Assembly: GCA_043820105.1 (NCBI GenBank) | Contig: JBDREC010000077.1 | Coordinates: forward strand, 1 to 24,227 | DNA length: 24,227 nucleotides | Source of the DNA: JBDREC01 sp043820105 [NCBI: Pseudomonadota bacterium] | GTDB taxonomy: Bacteria; Bdellovibrionota_F; JAHFAK01 | Direction of reading: 5' to 3' | Shown: positions 1 to 8,152 of the stretch, in pieces | How positions within the stretch are numbered: position 1 is the stretch's first letter | Layout: every line of letters begins with the position of its first letter | Made by a program: the position numbers and the translations under genes | The notes under the pieces: generated by a model | The model's database searches: none | Told to the model about the DNA's origin: nothing | Seen by the model: the letters and a program-made list of their open reading frames with translations, nothing else

Positions 1-744
1 TGGTATTATAAAAAGAATAATTAAAAATATATATATTAATTTTATTCTTAATTTTCTTTCAAAAATAATTAGCCCTGATAATAATGAGATCATTAAAACA
101 AGATAGCCTCCCAGAGTGTTGGGTTCGCCATGTTCCCCCTCAAAAGGGGCTGACACTCTAGCTCCTGATGGAATTTGTACAACCGCTGTTATAGCAACAA
201 TACAAGCAGTTAAAATTAAGAAAAAAACAAAGCGTTTTATTTGATCAGTATTTTTTAAGTTATTTACTGTCAAAAAAAAGACTAGAAAAAATTCTAAATA
301 CTTTGCAACATAAAAAAAGCCAGTAACACCCGTAACTCTTCCAAAAAGAGTGCCCAGGGATGTTGCAATTACACAAGCCATAAAATAATAAAAAATTGGT
401 TTATTAAGCGGTGTTTTTATAATAAGTCCCATATCTTTTAAAATAGCAGTTCTCATAAGCCAAGATATTGTAACTATGATCAAAATTAAATCATCAATTC
501 TGATTACAACAGATCTACGACCAGCTTGGAGGACTGGAATTTCGGGAGACAAAAGCATGGATAAAATTAATACATAAAGCGCGAATTCTGTTTTTAAAAA
601 AGCAAGGATCAATATTAAAAAACCAAGTGCGATTATTAGAGCCATACCAGGGTTTACTTTTACGATTACAGTGGAGATGGCAATAGTGGTTATTAGCAGC
701 ATAACAAAAAAGAATATCTGTTTGATAAGAGGTTGTGTAGTCAT
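1..744 (-). CDS. O-antigen ligase/polymerase-like membrane protein (3' end outside window)
   Basis: The reading frame starts with ATG at 744, one base after the stop of the upstream kinase gene, and stays open for 248 codons to the left edge, so the C-terminal part is missing. The protein is very hydrophobic. About eight membrane segments are visible (roughly residues 9-28, 33-50, 53-68, 84-97, 118-135, 143-161, 171-190 and 211-227), and a ninth is entered at the edge. The stretch VIRIDDLILI near residue 80 and EGEHGEPNTLGG at 202-213 resemble conserved parts of bacterial O-antigen ligase (Wzy/WaaL-type) membrane proteins. Such proteins polymerise or transfer lipid-linked glycans on the periplasmic face of the inner membrane. 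Position as third gene of the export protein-kinase operon fits a Wzy-type polymerase. The large periplasmic loop and its catalytic residues lie outside the window, so ligase and polymerase cannot be told apart. Confidence 0.75.
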   Translation of the reverse strand, partial: MTTQPLIKQIFFFVMLLITTIAISTVIVKVNPGMALIIALGFLILILAFLKTEFALYVLILSMLLSPEIPVLQAGRRSVVIRIDDLILIIVTISWLMRTAILKDMGLIIKTPLNKPIFYYFMACVIATSLGTLFGRVTGVTGFFYVAKYLEFFLVFFLTVNNLKNTDQIKRFVFFLILTACIVAITAVVQIPSGARVSAPFEGEHGEPNTLGGYLVLMISLLSGLIIFERKLRIKLIYIFLIILFIIP

Positions 745-745
745 A

Positions 746-3136
746 TTAATCAAGCTTTGATTGCCATATAAGACCGATTATTAGAAAAAGAGTTGCAATA
801 ATCGCTGTTGTTATTTGCCAAACAGGTTTATCCATATATCTTCTAAATTTCACATAATATGGAATAAAATTAAAAAAGTTTTTGAATTTATCTAAAATGC
901 TATCTTTTAAAGCTTCCTCATCATGGCCATAGTATTGGATTTGGAATTTTGCATAATCTGGGTAAAGTTTGGTTGAAACATCATTTAATACTATTCCAAT
1001 AACATTGCCAGCTACATTTTCTAAAGTCATTTTTGCTCTTTTTAAAACCTTTCGAGGAACTCTACCCTGCTTATGTACCAGAACAACAGCATCAACATTT
1101 GGTGCAATTATGGCTGGGTCAGATACTGCAATAATTGGAGGAGAATCAATTAAAACTATATCATATTCCTTTTTTACTTCATCAAGGAAACTTAAAAAAT
1201 TGTTCGAGTTAATTAACTCTGAAGGATTGGGGGGGTAACCACCGCTGGTTATTATGTTGAGATTTTCGAGTCCAGGTGTCATCATGATCTCATCCATTTT
1301 CATGCTTCCAATCATGAGATCAGTAATATCTTTTATAGCCTCTTGCCAACTTATCTTACCCAATATTATGTCTGCAATTCCATTTTGTATAGGTATTCCA
1401 AAGGTTCTGTGAATATTGGGTTTTCTTAAATCGCAATCTATGAGCAAAACCTTGTTTCCATCTTGAGCCATGGTAATGGCAAGGTTTGTAGTTGTTGTAG
1501 TTTTTCCTTCTTTCATGTAAGGACTACAAAGCATGAATGTATTGCCTCCTGTTTTAACTGTAGCAAATTGGAGGTTTGTCCTGAGAGCACGATAGGATTC
1601 AGCTACTGTAGACTTAGGTTCAAATTGGCTAATTAAATGTACTTCTTGGATGTCCTTTTTTCGTTTATGTTGGTCATCAGAAGACATATCTTCATATCTA
1701 AATTCTTCATCATTTACATCCATATGTGGAATCATACCCAAGACTGGAATTTGAAGAAAATCTTCCACATCTTCCATTGTTCCAACAGATGTATCAAGAG
1801 TTTCCCTAATAATAGCCAATACTACACCAAACATTAAACCAATTAAGAGCCCTACTAAAATAGTTGAAAATTTGCCACCAGTATTTGCCGCTTGTGGTAA
1901 TGTTGCCAGACTGACAATCGTTACCTCTCCAACTTCTTGAGACTCATTTATCTGAATTTCTTGATACTTTGTTTTTAGTAATGTTAAAAGCTCTTCATTT
2001 ATTCTAATTTCTCTTGTTAGCCTTAACAATTCTCTCTCTTTTTCTGGAAGGTCTCGACTTTTAGCTGTAACGTCATCAAAAGTTTTTGCTAGCACTGTTT
2101 TTCGAACCTGCAGAGACTTAGATTCATTTTTTAGCTCATCAAGCATCATTTTTTTTATATCATGAATTTGTCTGTTAATTTTTAATATTTCAGGGTGTTT
2201 ATTTGTATAATCAAGGGGGAGTTCTTTTTTTCTAACCAATAGGTTGAATAACTTCATGTTTAAATCTCTGTAGGCCGCGTTAACGGTGTCTACAAGGGGT
2301 CTTTCTTCTTCATTTGTGAGATCTTTATTTTTAATGTGGTTAATTAAAGATTCAACTTCAACGATTCTTTTTGTTAGAGCTTCATATTCAAGTTCAATAG
2401 TATTTAGCTTTGATGATGTAAAGCTTAACTCGTCCATGATTGTTACAATTTGGTGTTTTCTTCTAAAATCATTCATTTCCTTTTCTTTTTCAAAAAGTAA
2501 GCTTTCTGTGGTCTCAATTTTAGTTTTTATAAGCTCAATTGCATCACGCTTTTGCTTTGTTTTTAAATATCTATAATATTCTTTATATTTTTGAGCGGTG
2601 ACATTTGATAAGCGTTTTGTAAACTCCCTATCTGAAGAAGTGGCTCCTATATTTATTATTGTAGTACCTTCTTGAATTGAAGTTTCTATTTGACTTTGTA
2701 AGCCCATCACAGTCATTAAGTATTCTTCTGAGTTTCTTATTTGATCATCCGTAAGATCTGGATCAAGATATCCTAACTCTTTGCATACTTGAGATACAAC
2801 TGGAAAACTTGTTACAATTTGCATTTCTGTATAAATAGAAAAAGAAGAATATGAATAATACCCTGGAATTAATCCAGGAGACTGGGACTCTTCTATTTTA
2901 ACAGAAGCTGATGCAGTATATATTGGTGTTTTAGATGTTGCGAAAATAAATGAAAAAAGACCCGTTAAAATTGTTGCAGCAATAATTATCGATTTTCGCT
3001 TTATTATTATATAAGCATAATCTCTAAGATCCAGGTCATACTGCCTGCTAGACTGCTGTTGAGGAAAGGCAACAGAGTTTGTTTGTGCATGCTGAAGATT
3101 TTGCTTTTGCTTTGAGTTGTTTTGTAAATTATCCAT
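746..3136 (-). CDS. Wzc/GumC-type polysaccharide co-polymerase and tyrosine autokinase
   Basis: A 796-aa inner-membrane protein of the bacterial tyrosine-kinase (PCP-2a) type, which controls chain length and export of Wzy-dependent polysaccharides. A polar Gln/Asn-rich N-terminus leads to a Wzz-like region with a first membrane helix near 47-66. A long, mostly coiled-coil periplasmic part follows to about 400, and a second helix lies at about 424-443. The cytoplasmic kinase has ESYRALRTNL at 513-522, Walker A SPYMKEGKTTTT at 538-549, Walker A' LLIDCDLRKP at 564-573 and Walker B IVLIDSPP at 660-667. A short tyrosine cluster (Y725, Y728, Y735, Y736) follows, as expected for autophosphorylation. 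Unusually, the protein then continues for about 60 residues with a predicted third membrane helix at about 774-791. It lies 28 bases downstream of the export-protein gene and directly upstream of the ligase-like gene. Confidence 0.93.
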   Translation of the reverse strand: MDNLQNNSKQKQNLQHAQTNSVAFPQQQSSRQYDLDLRDYAYIIIKRKSIIIAATILTGLFSFIFATSKTPIYTASASVKIEESQSPGLIPGYYSYSSFSIYTEMQIVTSFPVVSQVCKELGYLDPDLTDDQIRNSEEYLMTVMGLQSQIETSIQEGTTIINIGATSSDREFTKRLSNVTAQKYKEYYRYLKTKQKRDAIELIKTKIETTESLLFEKEKEMNDFRRKHQIVTIMDELSFTSSKLNTIELEYEALTKRIVEVESLINHIKNKDLTNEEERPLVDTVNAAYRDLNMKLFNLLVRKKELPLDYTNKHPEILKINRQIHDIKKMMLDELKNESKSLQVRKTVLAKTFDDVTAKSRDLPEKERELLRLTREIRINEELLTLLKTKYQEIQINESQEVGEVTIVSLATLPQAANTGGKFSTILVGLLIGLMFGVVLAIIRETLDTSVGTMEDVEDFLQIPVLGMIPHMDVNDEEFRYEDMSSDDQHKRKKDIQEVHLISQFEPKSTVAESYRALRTNLQFATVKTGGNTFMLCSPYMKEGKTTTTTNLAITMAQDGNKVLLIDCDLRKPNIHRTFGIPIQNGIADIILGKISWQEAIKDITDLMIGSMKMDEIMMTPGLENLNIITSGGYPPNPSELINSNNFLSFLDEVKKEYDIVLIDSPPIIAVSDPAIIAPNVDAVVLVHKQGRVPRKVLKRAKMTLENVAGNVIGIVLNDVSTKLYPDYAKFQIQYYGHDEEALKDSILDKFKNFFNFIPYYVKFRRYMDKPVWQITTAIIATLFLIIGLIWQSKLD

Positions 3137-3164
3137 TTATTACCATTATTATTAAAAATTAAAC

Positions 3165-5546
3165 TTATTCAGGTACGTATAGTATATCACCTTCTAAAAT
3201 TTCAATATTTTCCTTATATTTTCCATCAAGAATGTTTTCAAAGTTAACTTCAAATTCTTTTATTCTTCCGGTTTCATCCCGCCGTATAATTTTTGAATTA
3301 GATCCATCGGTAAACCCAGCTAATCCTCCTGCTGTGCTCAATAAATCAAGAGCACGCCACCCCTTTTTATATGGATAAGTTCCTGGACTTTTAACTGAAC
3401 CAAATACAGACACAATTATTTTATGCTCAAAAAGTTCAGGAACATATACCATGTCACCAGGTAAAATATATATATTTTGACTTATGTCTTCCCTGGTAAG
3501 AGCTTGTTGGATATTTAATGTTATTGAGTCTCCTCGTTTTCTGGTTACTGCTACGTTTTCCAAATCAGCTGTTTTTGAGAAACCGCCGGCCATTGTAATT
3601 AAATCAAGAACCTTAGTTGGTTCAGTTAAATAATAAACTCCTGGGCCAGTTTTAATAACTTTTGCTCCTTCTCTTGCAGATGTTCCATAATAATTTATAG
3701 CCCCAAAAAGTGTGATGGGTTGGCTTGTGTATTCTTTTATTGTAACTTCAAGCTGTGGGGTTTTGTAATATATAGAAAAAACATCAGTTAGTTTTTTTTG
3801 TGCTCCAGTTAAAGAAAGACCCACAAGCCGAATGTTTCCAACTAAAGACATCGCTATTTCACCTTCAGGATTAACGGTTACTTCGTATTTGTCAAAGGAA
3901 GATTCTCTTCTATGCACAATTTGAAGGATATCTCCGGGGCCTATTTTATATTCACTAAGATCATAGTCTCCGGTGTCTAATGTTTTTGCTCTATTTAAAT
4001 TTGAAGCTAAAAAAGTTGCTTCATAAGGGATATAGACTGTTAATCTAACTTTTCCCATAACCCTTTCGCCAATGTTATCGGCATGTATTGCGTTTATTAT
4101 AGAATCTTTATTAATTTTATATTTATCAATTAAAGTATTAATTGTATGTTCAACTCTTTCTTTGGAAAGATTATAAGGAGTGTGGTTTGATAATTTTTCG
4201 GTAACACCGACATATCCAGATACTGTTAAGAGGATATTGGGATCCTTATAATATAGATGTCCTATTTCTTCAAGCAATTTAGAGTAGTCCTCGGAAAACG
4301 TTACTTCGTTTTCTTTGCATTCAAGCCATCTATCTTGATAAAACGCGTACTTATTTGCACCATAGATTATATTTCTAAGTTTAATATCATATTTCGTAAT
4401 AAACTGAAAAAAGTCTTTTTCATTTTTTCTTTTTCCATAATAAATAGAAGTAAGTCCTGATCTAAACTTAACTATAAAATCATTTAAACCATTGTTATCG
4501 ATATCATCTATAAAAAATGTATCAACATTGGATGCCATTCTTAGTGTGTAAATAACTTTCAAGGGGTGTGCTGTCGTTTTCCATATGATATTTATTCTTC
4601 CAGTGCCTTTATCTACTAATATTAGTTCTTTATTGTTTTGATTATCAATATCTATTTCTCTAATGTTTCTATAAAAATAATTATAATTTTCACTCTCTAA
4701 GGGGTACCATTTCTCTTTATCATGATAGTGGATAAAAAGATCATTTGTGTTGGTAGAAGCTAAAATTGCTGGACCATCATCAGTTTGTGTGACCAAAAGG
4801 TTTCGGTAGTCATTTTTTGGAGATGGAATATTGCTTTTTGTAAAACTACCCAAGCCCTCACCTTTCCACACAAAAACTTCACCATCAGGACCAATGGAAG
4901 AGGCTATTATATCAACCTGGTTGTCTTTATTAATATCTCCAAATACCAGATCAGAATATAAATGATATGATGTTGGAGAAATTTCCCTGTTATATTCAAA
5001 ATTATTATTAGAAAGATATATACGAAACCCCCCATTAAGTTCTGAGTAAGAGTTTGCAACAACAATATCTTTTTTCAAGTCATTATTTAAATCTTTAATG
5101 AGGATTTTAAATACTAGTATTTCTCTTTTATTTATTTTTTCTAAAGACCACGTTAATTCCTCGTTTTGTGTTAAGACATAAAGTCCATAATCTGGATCCG
5201 AGGTTCCAATAACAATATCAATTTTTGAATCATTGTTTAAATCAGCAAAGGCAATAGATGCTATTTTATCTATTTCTTTAGTGATTGTATGATTTTCAAA
5301 TATAAAAGGATTTTTTTGAAAATCAACAGTAAGGCTTGGTGACGTAGTATTATAAAAAATAATATCTTTTAATCCATTCTGATCCAGGTCATAAATTGCT
5401 AATACTTCTGAATCATTATTGGTAATATTGCTGCCATCAGAGTACCAGTTTAATTCTTCAATTTGCTTGTTAAAGTGATTCACCATGAACATTGAGCAAG
5501 ATGTGAAACTTATACAGCTTATTAATAGGAAAATTATCTTTTTCAT
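3165..5546 (-). CDS. Lipoprotein fusing VCBS/FG-GAP propeller, OmpA-like domain and Wza-type polysaccharide export protein
   Basis: A 793-aa outer-membrane polysaccharide export (OPX) protein with an unusual front half. The signal peptide ends in FTSC with Cys17 as likely lipidation site. Residues about 50-370 carry at least six acidic FG-GAP/VCBS-type loops (for example DLDQNGLKDI, DLNNDSKIDI, DINKDNQVDI, DIDNNGLNDF), pointing to a calcium-binding beta-propeller. Residues about 410-508 resemble an OmpA-like peptidoglycan-association domain (LSKERVEHTI), but the usual Asp of the TD motif is absent. Residues about 533-605 are a Poly_export domain starting YKIGPGDILQI. Two SLBB domains follow (about 610-703 and 709-793), each ending in a DxxYVPE motif. 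There is no C-terminal amphipathic helix like the membrane-spanning D4 of E. coli Wza. It is the first gene of the export operon. The OPX core is certain; the role of the propeller is unknown. Confidence 0.9.
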   Translation of the reverse strand: MKKIIFLLISCISFTSCSMFMVNHFNKQIEELNWYSDGSNITNNDSEVLAIYDLDQNGLKDIIFYNTTSPSLTVDFQKNPFIFENHTITKEIDKIASIAFADLNNDSKIDIVIGTSDPDYGLYVLTQNEELTWSLEKINKREILVFKILIKDLNNDLKKDIVVANSYSELNGGFRIYLSNNNFEYNREISPTSYHLYSDLVFGDINKDNQVDIIASSIGPDGEVFVWKGEGLGSFTKSNIPSPKNDYRNLLVTQTDDGPAILASTNTNDLFIHYHDKEKWYPLESENYNYFYRNIREIDIDNQNNKELILVDKGTGRINIIWKTTAHPLKVIYTLRMASNVDTFFIDDIDNNGLNDFIVKFRSGLTSIYYGKRKNEKDFFQFITKYDIKLRNIIYGANKYAFYQDRWLECKENEVTFSEDYSKLLEEIGHLYYKDPNILLTVSGYVGVTEKLSNHTPYNLSKERVEHTINTLIDKYKINKDSIINAIHADNIGERVMGKVRLTVYIPYEATFLASNLNRAKTLDTGDYDLSEYKIGPGDILQIVHRRESSFDKYEVTVNPEGEIAMSLVGNIRLVGLSLTGAQKKLTDVFSIYYKTPQLEVTIKEYTSQPITLFGAINYYGTSAREGAKVIKTGPGVYYLTEPTKVLDLITMAGGFSKTADLENVAVTRKRGDSITLNIQQALTREDISQNIYILPGDMVYVPELFEHKIIVSVFGSVKSPGTYPYKKGWRALDLLSTAGGLAGFTDGSNSKIIRRDETGRIKEFEVNFENILDGKYKENIEILEGDILYVPE

Positions 5547-5633
5547 TTGAGTATTTTATCTATTTAATTAATTTTATTATATATTATGATATAAAAAAAA
5601 CAGAAAAAGGCAAGTTTTGTTCTTTGTGAACAT

Positions 5634-6392
5634 TTAATATTCAATTTTTATAAGAAAAAGCCCCCACCCTGGAGCACAAATCCCTGCTTTTGTTCTGTCT
5701 TCGGCTTCTATTATTATTTTTATATCTTCAGGTTTTCTTTTTCCGATTCCAACTTCCATTAATGTTCCAACAATGTTTCTAACCATGTGCTTCATAAATC
5801 CTTTTGACTTTATTGAAATGCAATGGAGCTGTGATCCATCAATCGGAATATGAAAATCTTTTTTTATATATTTAATTTCATCTATTGTTCTAATAGTTGT
5901 TTTGGCTACACAATCACTTGCTTGAAAGGATTTAAAATTATGAGTTCCTTCAATATATTTAAAGCAAGCTTGGATTTTTTGCCAATTAACTTTTTGTTTT
6001 ATAAACCAGGCATAGTTTCTAAAAATAGTTTGAGCGTGATTGCCAGCTGTAAAATAATAATGATAGGTTTTCTGCTTTGCTTTAACTCTTGCATTGAAAT
6101 CTTCAGAAACAAGTGAAGCTTCTTTAATTCTGATATCAAAGGGAAGAATTGAGTTTAATCCAAGATGAAATGCCTTTAATGGAATATTTGAAGATGTACG
6201 GAAAGTTGCTTTTTGATCAAGAGCATGGACTTTTGCATCTGTTCTTGATGCTGATGCTATATTTATTTTTTCTTTTGTTAGTTCAAAAAGTTTATTCTCA
6301 ATCACCTCTTGGACTGTAATCCCATTTGGCTGTATTTGCCAACCATGGTAGTTGGTGCCGTCGTATTCGATTGATAATAGAATATTTCTCAT
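5634..6392 (-). CDS. truA: tRNA pseudouridine synthase A (tRNA pseudouridine 38-40 synthase)
   Basis: TruA isomerises uridines 38-40 of the tRNA anticodon stem to pseudouridine. From the chosen ATG at 6392 the protein is 252 aa, a normal length. It begins MRNILLSIEYDGTNYHGWQ as the family does. The frame is open further upstream to an ATG at 6458, but that would add 22 unconserved residues overlapping the asd coding end, so it is rejected. The catalytic aspartate is D52 in SRTDAKVHA (usually RTDxGVHA). Other family landmarks are IEGTHNFKSF, GFMKHMVRNIVGTLMEVG and the C-terminal PGWGLFL. The start lies 22 bases after the asd stop on the same strand, so the two are probably co-transcribed. No strong Shine-Dalgarno is visible. 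Confidence 0.95.
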   Translation of the reverse strand: MRNILLSIEYDGTNYHGWQIQPNGITVQEVIENKLFELTKEKINIASASRTDAKVHALDQKATFRTSSNIPLKAFHLGLNSILPFDIRIKEASLVSEDFNARVKAKQKTYHYYFTAGNHAQTIFRNYAWFIKQKVNWQKIQACFKYIEGTHNFKSFQASDCVAKTTIRTIDEIKYIKKDFHIPIDGSQLHCISIKSKGFMKHMVRNIVGTLMEVGIGKRKPEDIKIIIEAEDRTKAGICAPGWGLFLIKIEY

Positions 6393-6414
6393 TTTATCTT
6401 TATCACTTGCCACT

Positions 6415-7428
6415 TTAAATATATTCCTTAATAAGGATTTCGGCAATTTGTATTGCATTTAAAGCAGCACCTTTTCTAAGGTTGTCAGCGCAAACCCACA
6501 TATCAATTCCATTATCTACAGACTTATCTTCTCTAATTCTTCCTACAAACACCTCATCTTTACCACTTGATTCAATTTGCATTGGATAAGAGTTATCTTT
6601 AGGATTATCGATTAATGTAACAGCCTTAAAATCCTTATACAGGGTTTTAATTTCTGATGGGCTGATTTTTATTTTTGTTTCGATATTTATTGATTCTGCA
6701 TGACCATAGAAAACAGGTACCCTGACAGTGGTTGCTGTGATTTGAACATCAGATCCTAATATTTTTTTTGTTTCTTCTATCATTTTAATTTCTTCCTCAC
6801 AATAACCAGATTCTAGAAAAGCACCGATTTGAGGTATGCAGTTATATGCAATTCTATGGGGAAATTTTTTAGCTTGAATGTTTTCATGATGAAACAAGTT
6901 AATTGATTGCATTGAAAGTTCTTCCATTGCACTTAATCCAGCTCCAGAAACAGATTGATATGTTGATACAACAATTCTTTTAATTTTTGCAACATCATGT
7001 ATTGGTTTTAATGCAACTAGCATTTGAATTGTGGAACAATTGGGATTTGCTATTATACCTTTATTATCAAAATCCTCAATTTTTTCAGGATTGACCTCTG
7101 GTATAACCAATGGGACTTCTGGATTCATTCTAAAAAAACTAGTATTGTCGATTACTACTGCATTTTTTGAAGCAGCAATAGGTGCGAATTTTTCACTAAT
7201 TTTACCACCTGCAGAGAAGAGTGCAATATCTATATTTCTAAAACTATTTTCATCAAGGATATTTACGGGGATTTGTTCACCTTTAAAATCCAGATATTTT
7301 CCAATAGAATTCTCGCTAGCTAAAAGAGTAATTTCATTTACTGGAAATTCTCTCTGTTCTAATATTTTTATCATTTCATTTCCAACAGCTCCTGTGGCCC
7401 CTACTATTGCTATGTTATATTTTTTCAT
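6415..7428 (-). CDS. asd: Aspartate-semialdehyde dehydrogenase
   Basis: Asd reduces aspartyl phosphate to aspartate-4-semialdehyde, the branch point to lysine, diaminopimelate, threonine and methionine. The 337-aa protein has the N-terminal NADP-binding motif GATGAVGNEM (10-19), the active-site cysteine C131 in ANPNCSTIQ, the GHAESIN segment with a likely catalytic histidine region, and the C-terminal DNGIDMWVCADNLRKGAALNA typical of the family. Length is normal. The ATG at 7428 is preceded by two AGGAT repeats, one of which can serve as Shine-Dalgarno. A sigma70-like promoter lies just upstream (7471-7498), and truA follows 22 bases downstream. Diaminopimelate supply makes this a peptidoglycan-related housekeeping gene. 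Confidence 0.97.
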   Translation of the reverse strand: MKKYNIAIVGATGAVGNEMIKILEQREFPVNEITLLASENSIGKYLDFKGEQIPVNILDENSFRNIDIALFSAGGKISEKFAPIAASKNAVVIDNTSFFRMNPEVPLVIPEVNPEKIEDFDNKGIIANPNCSTIQMLVALKPIHDVAKIKRIVVSTYQSVSGAGLSAMEELSMQSINLFHHENIQAKKFPHRIAYNCIPQIGAFLESGYCEEEIKMIEETKKILGSDVQITATTVRVPVFYGHAESINIETKIKISPSEIKTLYKDFKAVTLIDNPKDNSYPMQIESSGKDEVFVGRIREDKSVDNGIDMWVCADNLRKGAALNAIQIAEILIKEYI

Positions 7429-7470
7429 GCTTAATCCTAATCCTAAATATTTATCTTTATCTAAAAAATC

Positions 7471-7498
7471 TTTATAATGAATAAATTTAAAAGGTCAA
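7471..7498 (-). promoter_or_regulatory. Sigma70-like promoter of asd-truA
   Basis: On the minus strand TTGACC (7498-7493) and TATAAA (7476-7471) are separated by 16 bases, about 45 bases upstream of the asd start. The promoter lies downstream of the terminator at 7526-7560, so asd does not depend on readthrough from the upstream RNA unit. Confidence 0.55.
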
Positions 7499-7525
7499 TC
7501 AGGTAAATTGAGCAGGCATCAAAGC

Positions 7526-7560
7526 AAAATCCCCGGAAGTTAAAAACTTCCAGGGATTTT
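7526..7560. terminator. Strong bidirectional hairpin terminator
   Basis: A near-perfect dyad: AAAATCCC, one unpaired base, GGAAGTT, a loop of three A, AACTTCC, one unpaired base, GGGATTTT. The stem is 15 paired bases with one internal mismatch and A/T tracts on both outer flanks, so it can act on either strand. On the minus strand it ends the region in front of which a sigma54-like promoter lies. No protein gene ends here on either strand, so it most likely terminates a non-coding transcript. Confidence 0.75.
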
Positions 7561-7667
7561 CGTGAATATAACACTACTTATTGAGAAGAAGCATAGCCTA
7601 TCTTTACAGATAGAGTTGGGTTAACAACCTTCTCCACACTTTAAGTTGGTTTATTCTACCCAGTAAT
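7526..7667 (-). ncRNA. Candidate small RNA, about 140 nt, sigma54-like promoter to terminator
   Basis: The boundaries are inferred: the 5' end is placed about 12 bases after the GC of the sigma54-like element (7677-7693), and the 3' end at the hairpin terminator. No reading frame with a credible ribosome site lies between them. The transcript would contain short hairpins, for example CTATCT/AGATAG around a GTAA loop and GGTT/AACC around GTT. It matches no RNA family I recognise. Known riboswitches upstream of asd (lysine, SAM) were considered, but their conserved cores are not visible and asd has its own promoter after the terminator. Confidence 0.4.
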
Positions 7668-7676
7668 TATATGTTG

Positions 7677-7694
7677 ATGCAGAAATTATGCCAA
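7677..7694 (-). promoter_or_regulatory. Sigma54-like (-24/-12) promoter
   Basis: The minus strand reads TTGGCATAATTTCTGCAT. GG (7692-7691) and GC (7680-7679) are separated by exactly ten bases, the fixed spacing of sigma54 promoters, and the -24 element TTGGCA is the consensus. It points left, toward the terminator at 7526-7560, with no coding sequence between. Two closely similar elements occur at 12941-12958 and 14821-14838. Confidence 0.6.
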
Positions 7695-7865
7695 AACCAG
7701 CGCACTATAACTTGTTGATATGATATAAATTAAAAATTATTATAATGATCCATTTGTTTATTTGAGACCTTTAGGTCCCTTTTTTGGGGAATTTGCATTC
7801 TTTATAGTTTTTTTAACAATAAATACATTTTTACTTGTAAATTACTTAAAAGCTAAATAAAATAC
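7694..7865. other. Intergenic stretch with one dyad, no gene seen
   Basis: This very AT-rich stretch between the sigma54-like promoter and the promoter of the zinc-ribbon gene holds no credible reading frame. The only structure I see is GACCTTTAGGTC at 7766-7777, followed on the plus strand by CC and six T. It could be a weak plus-strand terminator. It could equally be an activator site about 75 bases upstream of the minus-strand sigma54-like promoter. Confidence 0.4.
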
Positions 7866-7893
7866 TTGCATGAATTTGATAATTTAACATAAT
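7866..7893 (+). promoter_or_regulatory. Sigma70-like promoter of the zinc-ribbon gene and ribD
   Basis: TTGCAT (7866-7871) and CATAAT (7888-7893) are separated by 16 bases, ending about 20 bases before the ATG at 7914. A GAGG Shine-Dalgarno lies at 7905-7908. Assignment is by consensus only. Confidence 0.4.
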
Positions 7894-7913
7894 TTATTTG
7901 AATCGAGGCTAGT

Positions 7914-8138
7914 ATGATTGATGAAAGAGATCTTTTATTTAAATGCTTAAATTGCAAGCATACTTTTATTATTAACATTGGGGATTTTAAGACCTTAGTA
8001 TGTCCCAGATGTCAAAATAAACCATCAGAAGAGACAGTAAAGCTATTTAAATCTGCAATAAATCAAATTTATTCAGTAGAATCTTCAAAGGAACAATTTG
8101 GATTTGATTTTCAATATCCAAGTATTTCTATTTATTAG
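7914..8138 (+). CDS. Small zinc-ribbon protein of unknown function
   Basis: A 74-aa protein with two CxxC knuckles: CLNC at about residues 11-14 and CPRC at about 30-33, spaced as in a one-domain zinc ribbon. The rest is unremarkable and ends in an aromatic tail. No signal peptide is visible. Start ATG 7914 has GAGG five bases upstream. The gene is immediately upstream of ribD and probably shares its message. In many bacteria the zinc-ribbon regulator NrdR sits next to ribD, but this protein is far too short and lacks an ATP-cone, so it is not NrdR. It may bind nucleic acid or a protein partner; nothing further can be said. Confidence 0.75.
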   Translation: MIDERDLLFKCLNCKHTFIINIGDFKTLVCPRCQNKPSEETVKLFKSAINQIYSVESSKEQFGFDFQYPSISIY

Positions 8139-8152
8139 AGGGCAAATTCATT
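8138..8152 (+). promoter_or_regulatory. Ribosome binding site and probable ATT start of ribD
   Basis: GAGGG at 8138-8142 is followed after seven bases by an in-frame ATT at 8150. Between the in-frame stop at 8105 and the conserved PNPLVG motif there is no in-frame ATG, GTG or TTG except a TTG inside that motif. ATT is a known rare start codon (for example infC). The spacing fits initiation here. Confidence 0.5.

Noticed and set aside
969-1238. Plus-strand frames opposite the kinase and other long genes (also 2286-2576, 5850-6116, 7031-7477, 9922-10143)
   Set aside because: They are antisense shadows of clearly recognised genes and have no family motifs or ribosome sites.
6393-6458. Longer truA from the ATG at 6458
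   Set aside because: The extra 22 residues overlap the asd coding end and are outside the conserved family start; ATG 6392 gives the normal N-terminus.
7429-7667. Lysine or SAM riboswitch/attenuator controlling asd
   Set aside because: The hairpin and leader position invite it, but the conserved cores are not visible, and a sigma70-like promoter for asd lies downstream of the terminator.
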